Shown one piece after another: positions 29,146 to 36,682 of a DNA stretch of 64,000 bases (positions are counted from its first letter, which is position 1; every line of letters starts with the position of its first letter). The position numbers and the translations under genes are program-made. Source of the stretch: Rhodopseudomonas sp. (lineage in GTDB: Bacteria > Pseudomonadota > Alphaproteobacteria > Rhizobiales > Xanthobacteraceae). A model generated the notes under the pieces. The model searched no databases. It saw nothing but the letters and a program-made list of their open reading frames with translations, and was not told the origin of the DNA. The stretch covers positions 1,207,691 through 1,271,690 of the forward strand of contig NZ_JACABA010000002.1 in NCBI RefSeq assembly GCF_013377015.1, in the 5' to 3' direction.

Positions 29146-30057
29146 ATGGCGATGCGAGTGGCCACTTTCGGGATCAGCGAGCAGATGATTGCGTCCGCGC
29201 TTCGGACGCAGAGTATCATGGCCGAGAAGCAGACCCAGGAATCGTCCGGCTCCGTCTCGTCGGATTTCGGCGGCTATGGGTCATCGACCCAGCAGATTCT
29301 CAACCTCCAGGTCTCCGTGACCAGGTCGCAATCCTACATCGACGCTGCGACGCAAGCGGACAGCAAGCTTCAGGTCATGTCGTCGACGGTGAGTTCGATC
29401 GCCGACCTGCTCACTGAATTCCGGAGCTTGCTGACCAGCGCTTCCAACTCCGCGAGTACGAATTCCGCGAGCGTCAAACAGTCGGCGCAGGATATGCTCA
29501 CGCAGATGAGTTCTCTATTGAACACCCAATACGACGGCGCCTACCTGTTCGGCGGTTCGCGGGCCGATCAGGCACCGGTGGACGTCTCGAGCGCGACCTA
29601 CGCCACCTCGACGTCGCCATCCTCCGTGAACACCAGCTACTACCAGGGCGACGACCAACTCGCGTCGGTCCGGGTGTCCGACAGACAGACCGTGAACTAC
29701 GGGGTATCGGCCGACAATACCGCATTCGAGCAGGGGCTGCGCGCCATGAATCTGGTCGCCAACAATTCGCCGCTGTCGAGCACCACGTTGAGCGAAGCGT
29801 TGGATCTGACCACCAGCGCGGTCGATGCCGTCGGGGTGGTGCGGAGCGGGATTGCCAATTCGGCCTCGTCGATCGAGACGGCCAGTTCGCATCAGACGGA
29901 TTACCAATCCTTTGCCAAGGATCTCGGCAGCAGTCTGACCAGTGTCGACGTCGCCGCCGTCACAGCCCAGTTGTCGACCTATCACACGCAATTGACGGCG
30001 TCCTACAGCGCGATCTCGAAGATCCAGAGTCTGAACCTCGCGAGCTATCTGCATTAG
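29146..30057 (+). CDS. flgL: flagellar hook-filament junction protein FlgL (HAP3)
   Basis: A 303-residue flagellin-like protein. The N-terminal RVATFGISEQMIASALRTQS, GYGSSTQQILNLQVSV and the DGAYLFGGSRADQAPV motif identify FlgL; it ends with SAISKIQSLNLASYLH. The protein appears complete even though an insertion sequence begins inside its stop codon: the element's first base restores TAG. Confidence 0.9.
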   Translation: MAMRVATFGISEQMIASALRTQSIMAEKQTQESSGSVSSDFGGYGSSTQQILNLQVSVTRSQSYIDAATQADSKLQVMSSTVSSIADLLTEFRSLLTSASNSASTNSASVKQSAQDMLTQMSSLLNTQYDGAYLFGGSRADQAPVDVSSATYATSTSPSSVNTSYYQGDDQLASVRVSDRQTVNYGVSADNTAFEQGLRAMNLVANNSPLSSTTLSEALDLTTSAVDAVGVVRSGIANSASSIETASSHQTDYQSFAKDLGSSLTSVDVAAVTAQLSTYHTQLTASYSAISKIQSLNLASYLH

Positions 30058-30069
30058 GGTGCAGACTCA

Positions 30070-30624
30070 TTAAATCCACCATACCAGAGCTGCGGCGAGG
30101 CAGACAGAGGCGAGGTAGTTTCGCGCCAGCCTGTCGTAGCGGGTTGCGATGCGGCGGTAGTCCTTCAGCCTGTTGAAGGCACTCTCAATGCGCCAGCGTA
30201 GCTTGTAGAGGCGCTTTGAGAAGCTGTACGGTTGCTTGCGATTGCTGCGGTTTGGGATGACCGGCTTGGTTCCGTGTTCATCCAGCTCCTCGCGCAATTC
30301 GGCGCTGTCGTAAGCCTTGTCGCCGAGTATGCGCTTCGACGGCTTGACCCTGCGGATCAGGCGCTCTGCGACCGGACAGTCGTGCGCTTCACCGCCGGTC
30401 AACAGAATGGCGATCAGGCGCCCCTTAGCATCTGCGAGTGCGTGTATCTTCGTGTTGCGCCCTCCGCTCGAACGGCCAAAAGCCTGCTTCTGCTCCCCCC
30501 TTTTCCGCCCGATGCCGAGCGATGCGCTTTGACGTGGGTGGAGTCGATCATCTGCGTGTCCGTCGCTCGACCATTGCCGGCGAGCTCCCGGAACAGATTT
30601 TCCCATATGCCGCGCCGCGCCCAC
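30070..30624 (-). CDS. IS5-family transposase, ORF B (DDE catalytic part)
   Basis: Second transposase frame of the element. It contains the DDE-domain segments GGRNTKIHALADAKGRLIA, RILGDKAYDSAELREEL, and the Y(2)R(3)E(6)K-like motif in YKLRWRIESAFNRLKDYRRI. The first 40 or so residues are out-of-frame readings of ORF A, and translation most likely enters this frame by -1 slippage from ORF A near 30495-30504. Confidence 0.85.
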   Translation of the reverse strand: MGAARHMGKSVPGARRQWSSDGHADDRLHPRQSASLGIGRKRGEQKQAFGRSSGGRNTKIHALADAKGRLIAILLTGGEAHDCPVAERLIRRVKPSKRILGDKAYDSAELREELDEHGTKPVIPNRSNRKQPYSFSKRLYKLRWRIESAFNRLKDYRRIATRYDRLARNYLASVCLAAALVWWI

Positions 30625-30827
30625 CGAGCGAAGCGATTGTAGACTGTCGTAGGAGGCCCGTAGGCTTCAGGACAATTGGACCAGCGGCAGCCGCTTTTCA
30701 GCACGTGTATGATGCCGCTAATGATGCGGCGATCCTCCTGTCGCTCGACGCCACGCGCATCGGTTGGCAAGTGAGGCTCGATCCGCTGCCACTGCTCGTC
30801 GCTCAGCCAAAACAAATTCCCGCTCAC
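30414..30827 (-). CDS. IS5-family transposase, ORF A (N-terminal part)
   Basis: First transposase frame: LFWLSDEQWQRIEPHLPTDA, HVLKSGCRWSNCPEAYGPPT, WENLFRELAGNG and the start of the catalytic core MIDSTHVKAHRSASG with the first catalytic Asp. After a run of AAAAGGGGGG it leaves the family pattern, which continues in ORF B at -1, as in other IS427-type elements using programmed frameshifting. Confidence 0.85.
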   Translation of the reverse strand: MSGNLFWLSDEQWQRIEPHLPTDARGVERQEDRRIISGIIHVLKSGCRWSNCPEAYGPPTTVYNRFARWARRGIWENLFRELAGNGRATDTQMIDSTHVKAHRSASGGKGGSRSRLLAVRAEGATRRYTHSQMLRGA

Positions 30828-30900
30828 GATCCCAATCCTTCCCTAAAGAGAATCAGTATCGTATTGTCACAGCAGAAAAATTAATGAGTTCTCCCCCTAG

Positions 30901-31269
30901 TTGTCGTGGCAATTGCAGCTGGTGTTTCGGAACGGGATGATCATCGGCGCCGATTTCGGCTGCGGTGATGTGCATGGCGCCGCGGCGAAAAGCGCCGAGC
31001 GAATGGCCCGATGCGCTTGAATGACTGGGAATCGATGCGCATCGGGCTTCGTTACCGAACGTCAAGGGGTTTAGACGTTTGGCGAACCAACCGTAACGGG
31101 TCCCTGTTTCTGGGATATTGCCGCTCCGCGACGTTTAGTCATTTTCCGTGTCTGGCCTGCCTAAGCCGAACGAGTTTCGTTTCCCTGGATGGTTTTTGTT
31201 TCTCTTGCTGCTCGGATGCTTGCATCGGCATCCGCCAGGTGTTTGTGTTTCCGGACTGGAGACTGACCG
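30901..31269. other. intergenic region after the IS element
   Basis: About 370 bases without a supported gene. TAGTTG at 30898-30903 is the original sequence following the flgL stop before insertion. GATGCGC-type short repeats occur near 31010-31045, but nothing can be named. GGAG at about 31258-31261 serves the next gene. Confidence 0.35.
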
Positions 31270-31797
31270 GTGAACATCACGCCTGCGAGGATAGAATCAA
31301 TGTTTCGGTCTGGAGCAATCATCTGCCGCATTCTTCAGTGCGCGATCTCGATAACAATGTTGTTGATCTCGCCGGCGTGCGCGCAGCAGAGTTTCGATAA
31401 CGTCGCGGGTTCCTGGTCAGGCAGCGGCTCAATGAAGCCTTCGGATGGGCCGCGTGAGAGGGTCCGGTGCAAAGTCGACTACATCATCAAGAATGCGGGT
31501 CAATCTGTAAAATTGAATCTGCGCTGTGCCAGCGATGCTTACAAAATGGAGTTGAGCGCCAATATTGATCAAATTGGCAATATGCTTTCGGGTAACTGGT
31601 TTGAAAGCCAGTATCGCCAAGGCGGCAAGATTTCGGGAAAAAACGATAACGGTCTTATCGAGGCGAAGGTCGAGAGCGATACGATCACTGCCTTGCTGAC
31701 AGTCCGAACAAAGGCGAATCGTCAATCATTTGTCATGGAATCGCCTGGAGCGTGGGTTTCGCAGGTTTCTATTGACCTTTTCCGGGACCAAAAATGA
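31270..31797 (+). CDS. exported protein of unknown function
   Basis: A 175-residue protein with a signal-peptide-like N-terminus (ICRILQCAISITMLLISPAC followed by AQQ), so it is probably periplasmic or, with its Cys, a lipoprotein-like product. The mature part is beta-rich (GSWSGSGSMKPSDGPRERVR, VDYIIKNAGQSVKLNLRCAS, IGNMLSGNWFE) with two conserved-looking cysteines. No family name can be given. The GTG start has GGAG upstream; ATG 31300 is an alternative. Confidence 0.6.
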   Translation: MNITPARIESMFRSGAIICRILQCAISITMLLISPACAQQSFDNVAGSWSGSGSMKPSDGPRERVRCKVDYIIKNAGQSVKLNLRCASDAYKMELSANIDQIGNMLSGNWFESQYRQGGKISGKNDNGLIEAKVESDTITALLTVRTKANRQSFVMESPGAWVSQVSIDLFRDQK

Positions 31798-31934
31798 GCG
31801 GGCGGATAGTCTGCTTGGGAGGCATTCCGACGGTTCCTGCGAGACCGTGAACATGTAGCGTCTTTCAGGGACCGTTCAGCGCCGCTTTCGATCAACGTCT
31901 TGGCATGGTTGAACCGATCAGCGGTCGAAATCCT

Positions 31935-32308
31935 TCACCGCGGAGCGCTATTACAGGGAAAAGCCTCCTTTAGGCTATACAGCAGCGAAAGTGCGAGCTG
32001 CGAACCCCCTGCGTCGGCGCCCCTCTTGCGTGCCCAACGCATCACAACGTCGCTCGCCCGCTCAAAAGTCAGAACTGGCGGCATTCCACCCAAGCAAAAT
32101 AGCTTGTCTTCTAACGACATGTTGTAGGCGACGAGCCCGTCCTTTATTCCTTCGAAATATGCCTTGTTGAAATTCAAATCTCGCTCAGCATCTTCGGATG
32201 CTGAAATTGTTCTATCGTTACCGTCTGTGCGTTTGCGCCAAAGCACGAGAGCGCGCCTGATAGCAGGGTCGCCAATGCAATCAGCGGGATACGTTGAAAA
32301 TTCCCCAT
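31935..32308 (-). pseudogene. Rap1a/Tai-like small exported protein, frameshifted
   Basis: The longer frame (31935-32246) carries a Rap1a/Tai-type domain: KAYFEGIKDGLVAYNMS, then LTFERASDVVMRWARKRGAD and LSLLYSLKEAFPC, with the conserved Cys positions LFCLGG and FPC. Its signal peptide is in a different frame: an ATG at 32308 with GGAGAG upstream gives MGNFQRIPLIALATLLSGAL followed by SCFGANAQ. A -1 shift around 32220-32246 would join both. In other bacteria the domain includes T6SS immunity proteins, but no T6SS gene is nearby. Confidence 0.5.
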
Positions 32309-32423
32309 CTCTCCGAAGTCTCCCGCTGTATACGCGATTAGAATCTACTCTTGGCGCGAATTGTTTGAAGCAACCCGAAGGGGGGCAAGCACCAAAGATG
32401 GTTTTGTTGGAGCCACTCGGTCG

Positions 32424-32660
32424 CTACCAAGCCTCGCGGGATACGTAATCCGCCTCTTCTTCGGCCGTCGCGCGCCGATAGACCCATTTGTCGTCGAGTT
32501 TGCATCTCATGACGAGGTCACAGGTTGAGGTTCCGTCGGGTAATGGCGCTGCACCGAACATTGGCAGATGGAACTGCCATTCTTCTTTCGAGTTGGGGTT
32601 TCGAAAATTTCTGAACACTAGAGGTCCATTGAGTGCGGGTTCTGAGCGATAACAACTCAA
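32424..32660 (-). CDS. small hypothetical protein
   Basis: A 78-residue open frame with balanced composition and a C-terminal part that looks like real protein (CDLVMRCKLDDKWVYRRATA, EEEADYVSREAW). The start would be TTG; no strong ribosome-binding site is visible and the N-terminus may be truncated. No family is recognised. Confidence 0.35.
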   Translation of the reverse strand: MSCYRSEPALNGPLVFRNFRNPNSKEEWQFHLPMFGAAPLPDGTSTCDLVMRCKLDDKWVYRRATAEEEADYVSREAW

Positions 32661-33135
32661 AGCGTCGTGCCCCTCAAGGGGAAATTCTTAACGAATTGTC
32701 GCCCCTGATTTCCGAGGGGTTCGTTCTGTTACCACTTGGTTGCCGCGTCATCGCCATTCTGTGACGCTGAACAGTTAAGTGCTGGGTAAGCAGCGATTTA
32801 GGAGACGACCGGCAACATGGGTCGATTGGGTCGAATGCGCGGCCCTCGCGAGGCAGGGCCTATCGCAGTGTTTCGTTTGGGCGCGGATGCGCCTGAGTCG
32901 GCTCAATTCCGCATATAGCAACAACCAGCACGGGAGCCCTTTGCAGAGTTGAGTACCGCTTCCATCACTTCGTGGTCTGCGCATGGAGTTCCTCACAGCG
33001 TGGACAGCGACCACATGATTGACAAGCTGAGCAGAAGGGAAGGACGGAATTGCTATCGGGCACGACAACCGCGCAAGATTTCAAAGTGGCCGGAAATATT
33101 CCGGACATCTGGCGGCCGTTTCGGTTGCCGATCTG
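32661..33135. other. intergenic region, no supported gene
   Basis: About 475 bases with only short frames of low quality on either strand. Composition is lower in GC than the core genome. It may contain the decayed upstream part of the Ser-rich gene fragment that begins at about 33136. Confidence 0.3.
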
Positions 33136-33357
33136 TTGTCGTCTTGCAGCACGTCGTCAACGAGCAGTTCATCACCAACGGATGGCTCGTCGTCCACTAA
33201 CGGCTCGTCCTCTACAAGCACCAAGTCGGACGTCAGCAATATCCTGAAAGAATTTCTGAATCTCCTGCAGGAGTCGCAATCATCGGCGACCACCTGCGGA
33301 GCGAACGGTTCGACCTCGGCATCCCTGAGCGTGTTGCTGTTGAATTACCAGGCCTGA
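33136..33357 (+). pseudogene. C-terminal fragment of a Ser-rich repeat-protein paralogue
   Basis: About 73 residues: a Ser/Thr tract followed by SDVSNILKEFLNLLQESQSS and an end SASLSVLLLNYQA. This aligns with the last 55 residues of the intact protein at 48440-49006 (ADLLKELIKALKSASSTSS, ending SSLSAVLLDYKS). No matching N-terminal domain is found upstream, so it is either a truncated copy or a very short relative. Like the intact copy it lies beside an OmpR/EnvZ-type gene pair. Confidence 0.5.
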
Positions 33358-33454
33358 CCGCCTCGTGACGCGCTGCCGCTTTGATCGTCCTGCCCGAAGG
33401 GCGGATGATCGGGGCTTCACCGGGCATCAGGGGGATTTGGTCGCGATCCGGCGC

Positions 33455-34747
33455 TTAGGCGGCATCCGTGAACATTCGTCCGACAGCCTGCGATTGCTGC
33501 TCAAGGCATCGGGGAAACCTGATTTCCTGCCGCAAACCTCCGGAGGCTCTGTTTGTTAGAATAATTTCGCCGCCGTGGCGTCCAACGATCTCCTTGGCGA
33601 TTGCAAGTCCGAGACCCGCACCCGGAATGGGCTGTTGTCGGGCCGGGTCGATACGAAAGAACGGTTCGAAAACCCGGTCAATGACCGCGGCGGGAATTCC
33701 CGGTCCGTTGTCCTCGATCACGACAATGGCCCAATCTTGTCTTGCCTCAACAAAAACCTTGCAACCTTTGCCATGGGTCGCGGCGTTGGTTAGAACATTT
33801 CTGAGCACGCGAGTGATTGCGAGGGGCGCGGCTCGGATGAGCGCCGGTGTAGAGTCGACAAGTTCAATCGTCAGACCGGTCGCAGCCAATTCCTCGACGG
33901 CAGTCTCCGTCAACTTGTCAAATCTTACCGATTCGTCGCTTTTTCCTCCGACTTCCTCGTGAACGAGTTGGATCGAGCTATCGGCAATGCGACGAAGCTC
34001 ATCCAAGTCCCGAAACCATGCGGATTGCTCCTGGTCCGGCAAGAATTCCGCTCGGATCCGCATCCGGGTGATTGGCGTTCGCAAGTCGTGTCCTGCTGCT
34101 GCGACCAGTCGCATACGGCTTTCCATCGCTGCTTTCAAGTTGGCGGTCAGGCGATTGAGCGCGCGCGCTGTGGCCTTCACTTCGGCAGGCCCGGTTTCGG
34201 GAAGGACTGCCATCTGCCCGCTCTGGGAAATCGTGCCTGCAACGCCTTCCAGCAGTGCCAGTGGGCGGGCCACCCAATGAGCAACTGCAAGGGCGATGGC
34301 AACTGCGCCGGTAATGATAAGGCTGATCCAACTGCCCAAAGCGAACCAAGGCGCACCGAAATGTGGTTCATCGGGGATCGGCAGCTCGAACCAGCGATGA
34401 CTTGGCAGCTCGACCGACACTGCCGCCAAATCGCGGTCCGCAGGTTTGGTTACAACGACCCGGTTATAGAGTCCCTTATCTCGAAGCGTTTTCTGAAGAA
34501 TCTGTGTAGTTAATTCACGCTGCGCACCTTCTGTCGGCGCATCCAATAGTCCGGCTGGATGCGAGGTGTTGGATTGCAGGCTCTCAAAAAGTGGAATCAG
34601 CATCCGGATCTGCAGCGCAGTCGGTTGAGCGAATTTTTCCGGCTCGCGCGGGCCAATGACAAAGATTGTCGCGGATGTAGCAAGTCCGACGACCGCGACA
34701 ATTGAAATAACGAGGACAAGAGCAATCCGTATCCGTAAGCTATTCAC
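33455..34747 (-). CDS. sensor histidine kinase (EnvZ/OmpB-type)
   Basis: A 430-residue membrane kinase: first membrane segment at about 7-29, periplasmic sensor of about 110 residues, second membrane segment (LGSWISLIITGAVAIALAVA), HAMP linker, H-box RLVAAAGHDLRTPITRMRIR with the phospho-acceptor His, N-box NVLTNAATHGKG, and G-boxes (VIEDNGPGIPAAV, GAGLGLAIAKEIV). It overlaps the response-regulator gene by 4 bases and is translated after it. The neighbouring LTXXQ protein and MacAB system suggest an envelope-stress or antimicrobial-response role (inferred). Confidence 0.9.
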   Translation of the reverse strand: MNSLRIRIALVLVISIVAVVGLATSATIFVIGPREPEKFAQPTALQIRMLIPLFESLQSNTSHPAGLLDAPTEGAQRELTTQILQKTLRDKGLYNRVVVTKPADRDLAAVSVELPSHRWFELPIPDEPHFGAPWFALGSWISLIITGAVAIALAVAHWVARPLALLEGVAGTISQSGQMAVLPETGPAEVKATARALNRLTANLKAAMESRMRLVAAAGHDLRTPITRMRIRAEFLPDQEQSAWFRDLDELRRIADSSIQLVHEEVGGKSDESVRFDKLTETAVEELAATGLTIELVDSTPALIRAAPLAITRVLRNVLTNAATHGKGCKVFVEARQDWAIVVIEDNGPGIPAAVIDRVFEPFFRIDPARQQPIPGAGLGLAIAKEIVGRHGGEIILTNRASGGLRQEIRFPRCLEQQSQAVGRMFTDAA

Positions 34748-35475
34748 GATTGCGCCCCGACGATCTCTACCGACGCACTAAACTGATAGCCGCCATTGCG
34801 CACGGTCTTGATCACGTCCTCGCTGCCGTTATCTCGCAGTTTACAGCGAATCCGGCTCATCAGAACATCGATCGATCGGTCGAATGGGTCCGAATTGCGC
34901 CCGCCAGTGAGGTCGAGCAATTGTTCGCGAGACAGCAGCCGCCCCGGGCGGGAGAGCAAAGCGTGCAGCAGATCGAATTCAGCGCCGGTCAGATTGATCT
35001 CTTGCCGGTTGCCGTTGGTTATGCGACGCCGCACCACTTCCACTTCGAAGCCGGCGAATTTGTAGACCCGATTGTCTGCCGGAGCTCCGGCGATGTCTTG
35101 CTGTCTCCGCAGTACAGCGCGGATACGTGCGACCAGTTCGCGTGGATTGAAGGGCTTCCCGAGATAGTCGTCCGCGCCGAACTCAAGCCCCAGAATGCGA
35201 TCGACGTCTTCCGTGAGTGCCGTAAGTAGGATTATCGGAAGGGTGGATCTTTGCGCCCGCAAGTCACGGCACATATCCAGGCCGGAGCCATCCGGAAGCA
35301 TCACATCCATGACTGCCAAATTTATCGTGCTTGAGGCCACGGCCTTCCGGAAACTCTTCAAATCCGGAGCCAGGGAAACCTTGAAGTCCTGACTCGCGAG
35401 ATATTTACCCAGCAGATTGCGGATCTCAAGGTCGTCGTCCACCACCAGGATGTGGGATTCTCGTTTTTCGCTCAT
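34744..35475 (-). CDS. OmpR-family response regulator
   Basis: A 243-residue protein with a receiver domain (HILVVDDDLEIRNLLGKYL, phospho-acceptor in NLAVMDVMLPDGSGLDMC, LTALTEDVDRILGLEFGADD and conserved Lys in YLGKPFNPREL) and a winged-helix DNA-binding domain (INLTGAEFDLLHALLSRPGR, DRSIDVLMSRIRCKL). It is translationally coupled to the kinase gene. Targets could include the LTXXQ protein and MacAB-NodT genes next to it, but no operator repeat was identified. Confidence 0.92.
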   Translation of the reverse strand: MSEKRESHILVVDDDLEIRNLLGKYLASQDFKVSLAPDLKSFRKAVASSTINLAVMDVMLPDGSGLDMCRDLRAQRSTLPIILLTALTEDVDRILGLEFGADDYLGKPFNPRELVARIRAVLRRQQDIAGAPADNRVYKFAGFEVEVVRRRITNGNRQEINLTGAEFDLLHALLSRPGRLLSREQLLDLTGGRNSDPFDRSIDVLMSRIRCKLRDNGSEDVIKTVRNGGYQFSASVEIVGAQS

Positions 35476-35703
35476 GACGCTTCAACCATGACTTTCGGGT
35501 TTGATTGGCGCCAAAATCTACCCGACAACTAAGGCCAATGATGGGAGGTCCATTCGCGCTTCAGCAATATTTAGAAACAATAAGGGGCGGCGGGGGCTCT
35601 TTTTCTCAAACAGATCCGATAAAACTGTTCCCCTTAAGGCAAAGGAGGCTGCAGCGCCGAACTCGCGGTGCAACCTCCAGGCTTGCCAATTTCGTCGAGC
35701 CAA

Positions 35704-36450
35704 TCAAAACGGCGGAAACGGGGGCGGTGCGTCAAGCGATGTACGCTGGTCGGGCGTAAGCTGTCCGACCAGCTGCTGCATTGGCGTCTTGATCGCGCGT
35801 ATCAAATCAAGTCTGGCAGCGAGTTGCTTCTCCAAAAAGTCGGAACGCTCAATGATGCCCGGGGGTCCGGCGATTTCATTCGGTAGGGTTTCGCATATGG
35901 CGCGCAATTTTCCGATCGACACATCCAGAGCATCCTCGACGGCCTTCCATGCCACCTTTTGGCTATCGGAAAGCTGAAGCTTGCTTTTTGTGTAACCGTA
36001 GATGCCCATCTGTCGGTTAATGTCTTCAAGACAAGCTGTTCTGGGAGCAAGCTTCGGTGGAGGTCCTTCGGGAAGTCCGGGTGCACCGGCCGGAAATAGC
36101 GGACGGCCCATCACGCCGGCGAGGCGACCTTCCGGAAAATCCGGCCGGGGCATGAATTGGACCGTCCTGATTTTATCGCTTTTGCTCGAAGCCTCCCGCG
36201 GTACGTTCTCCGAAGAGCTGGAGCCGCCATCGCCGGCTCTAACAGATGAATCATCTCTGAGGCGCGCCCCGTCTTTCGAGGCAATTAGTTGTTGTTGAAG
36301 ACCGAGCATGTCATCTGGAAGCGGTGTGGCTCCGACAACCCCTGCGATGATGGGAAATGCAATGACGCCGAGGAAGAGCATCACTGGTAAGTGAGCGTAG
36401 CGAGTATCTTCATTTGGTCCCAGCATGACTGCTTCTCCTGCTACTGTCAT
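35704..36450 (-). CDS. periplasmic LTXXQ-motif (Spy/CpxP-like) protein
   Basis: A 248-residue protein with an N-terminal membrane or signal segment (YAHLPVMLFLGVIAFPIIAG), a long disordered Pro/Ser-rich middle, and a helical C-terminal domain. That domain begins LQLSDSQKVAWKAVEDALDV and ends with the LTPDQ motif (QQLVGQLTPDQRTSLD), as in Spy/CpxP-like envelope chaperones. It lies between the two-component pair and the MacAB genes on the same strand, consistent with an envelope-stress module. Confidence 0.7.
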   Translation of the reverse strand: MTVAGEAVMLGPNEDTRYAHLPVMLFLGVIAFPIIAGVVGATPLPDDMLGLQQQLIASKDGARLRDDSSVRAGDGGSSSSENVPREASSKSDKIRTVQFMPRPDFPEGRLAGVMGRPLFPAGAPGLPEGPPPKLAPRTACLEDINRQMGIYGYTKSKLQLSDSQKVAWKAVEDALDVSIGKLRAICETLPNEIAGPPGIIERSDFLEKQLAARLDLIRAIKTPMQQLVGQLTPDQRTSLDAPPPFPPF

Positions 36451-36682
36451 GCGCTAATCTGTCGTCATTACGTTTCTGCAGTTTTTCTCATTTATTGCAG
36501 TATGAGAACGGCTTTTGGGGAGCTGTCGCCCGTTGCGGGTAGCATTCTTCATCTCTTCAGGGGCCATGGATCGCCCTGATAGTTTTTTGCGTTGCGGCAA
36601 AGCAAGGTTCCGATGACAAGCTGATTTTCGTGAGGCGACGAGGTGAAAAGTGTCTTTTGCCCATCGCGCTTCGTGGTATCCG

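Larger units (their letters stand above)
30057..30897 (-). mobile_element. IS5-family insertion sequence (IS427-type), apparently complete
   Basis: About 841 bp bounded by imperfect inverted repeats: left GGGTGCAGACTCATTAAA, right (complement) GGGGGAGAACTCATTAAT. A TA dinucleotide flanks both sides, which suits the short TA/TNA target duplications of this group. It carries two overlapping transposase frames on the minus strand. The left end lies inside the flgL stop codon. Confidence 0.8.
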
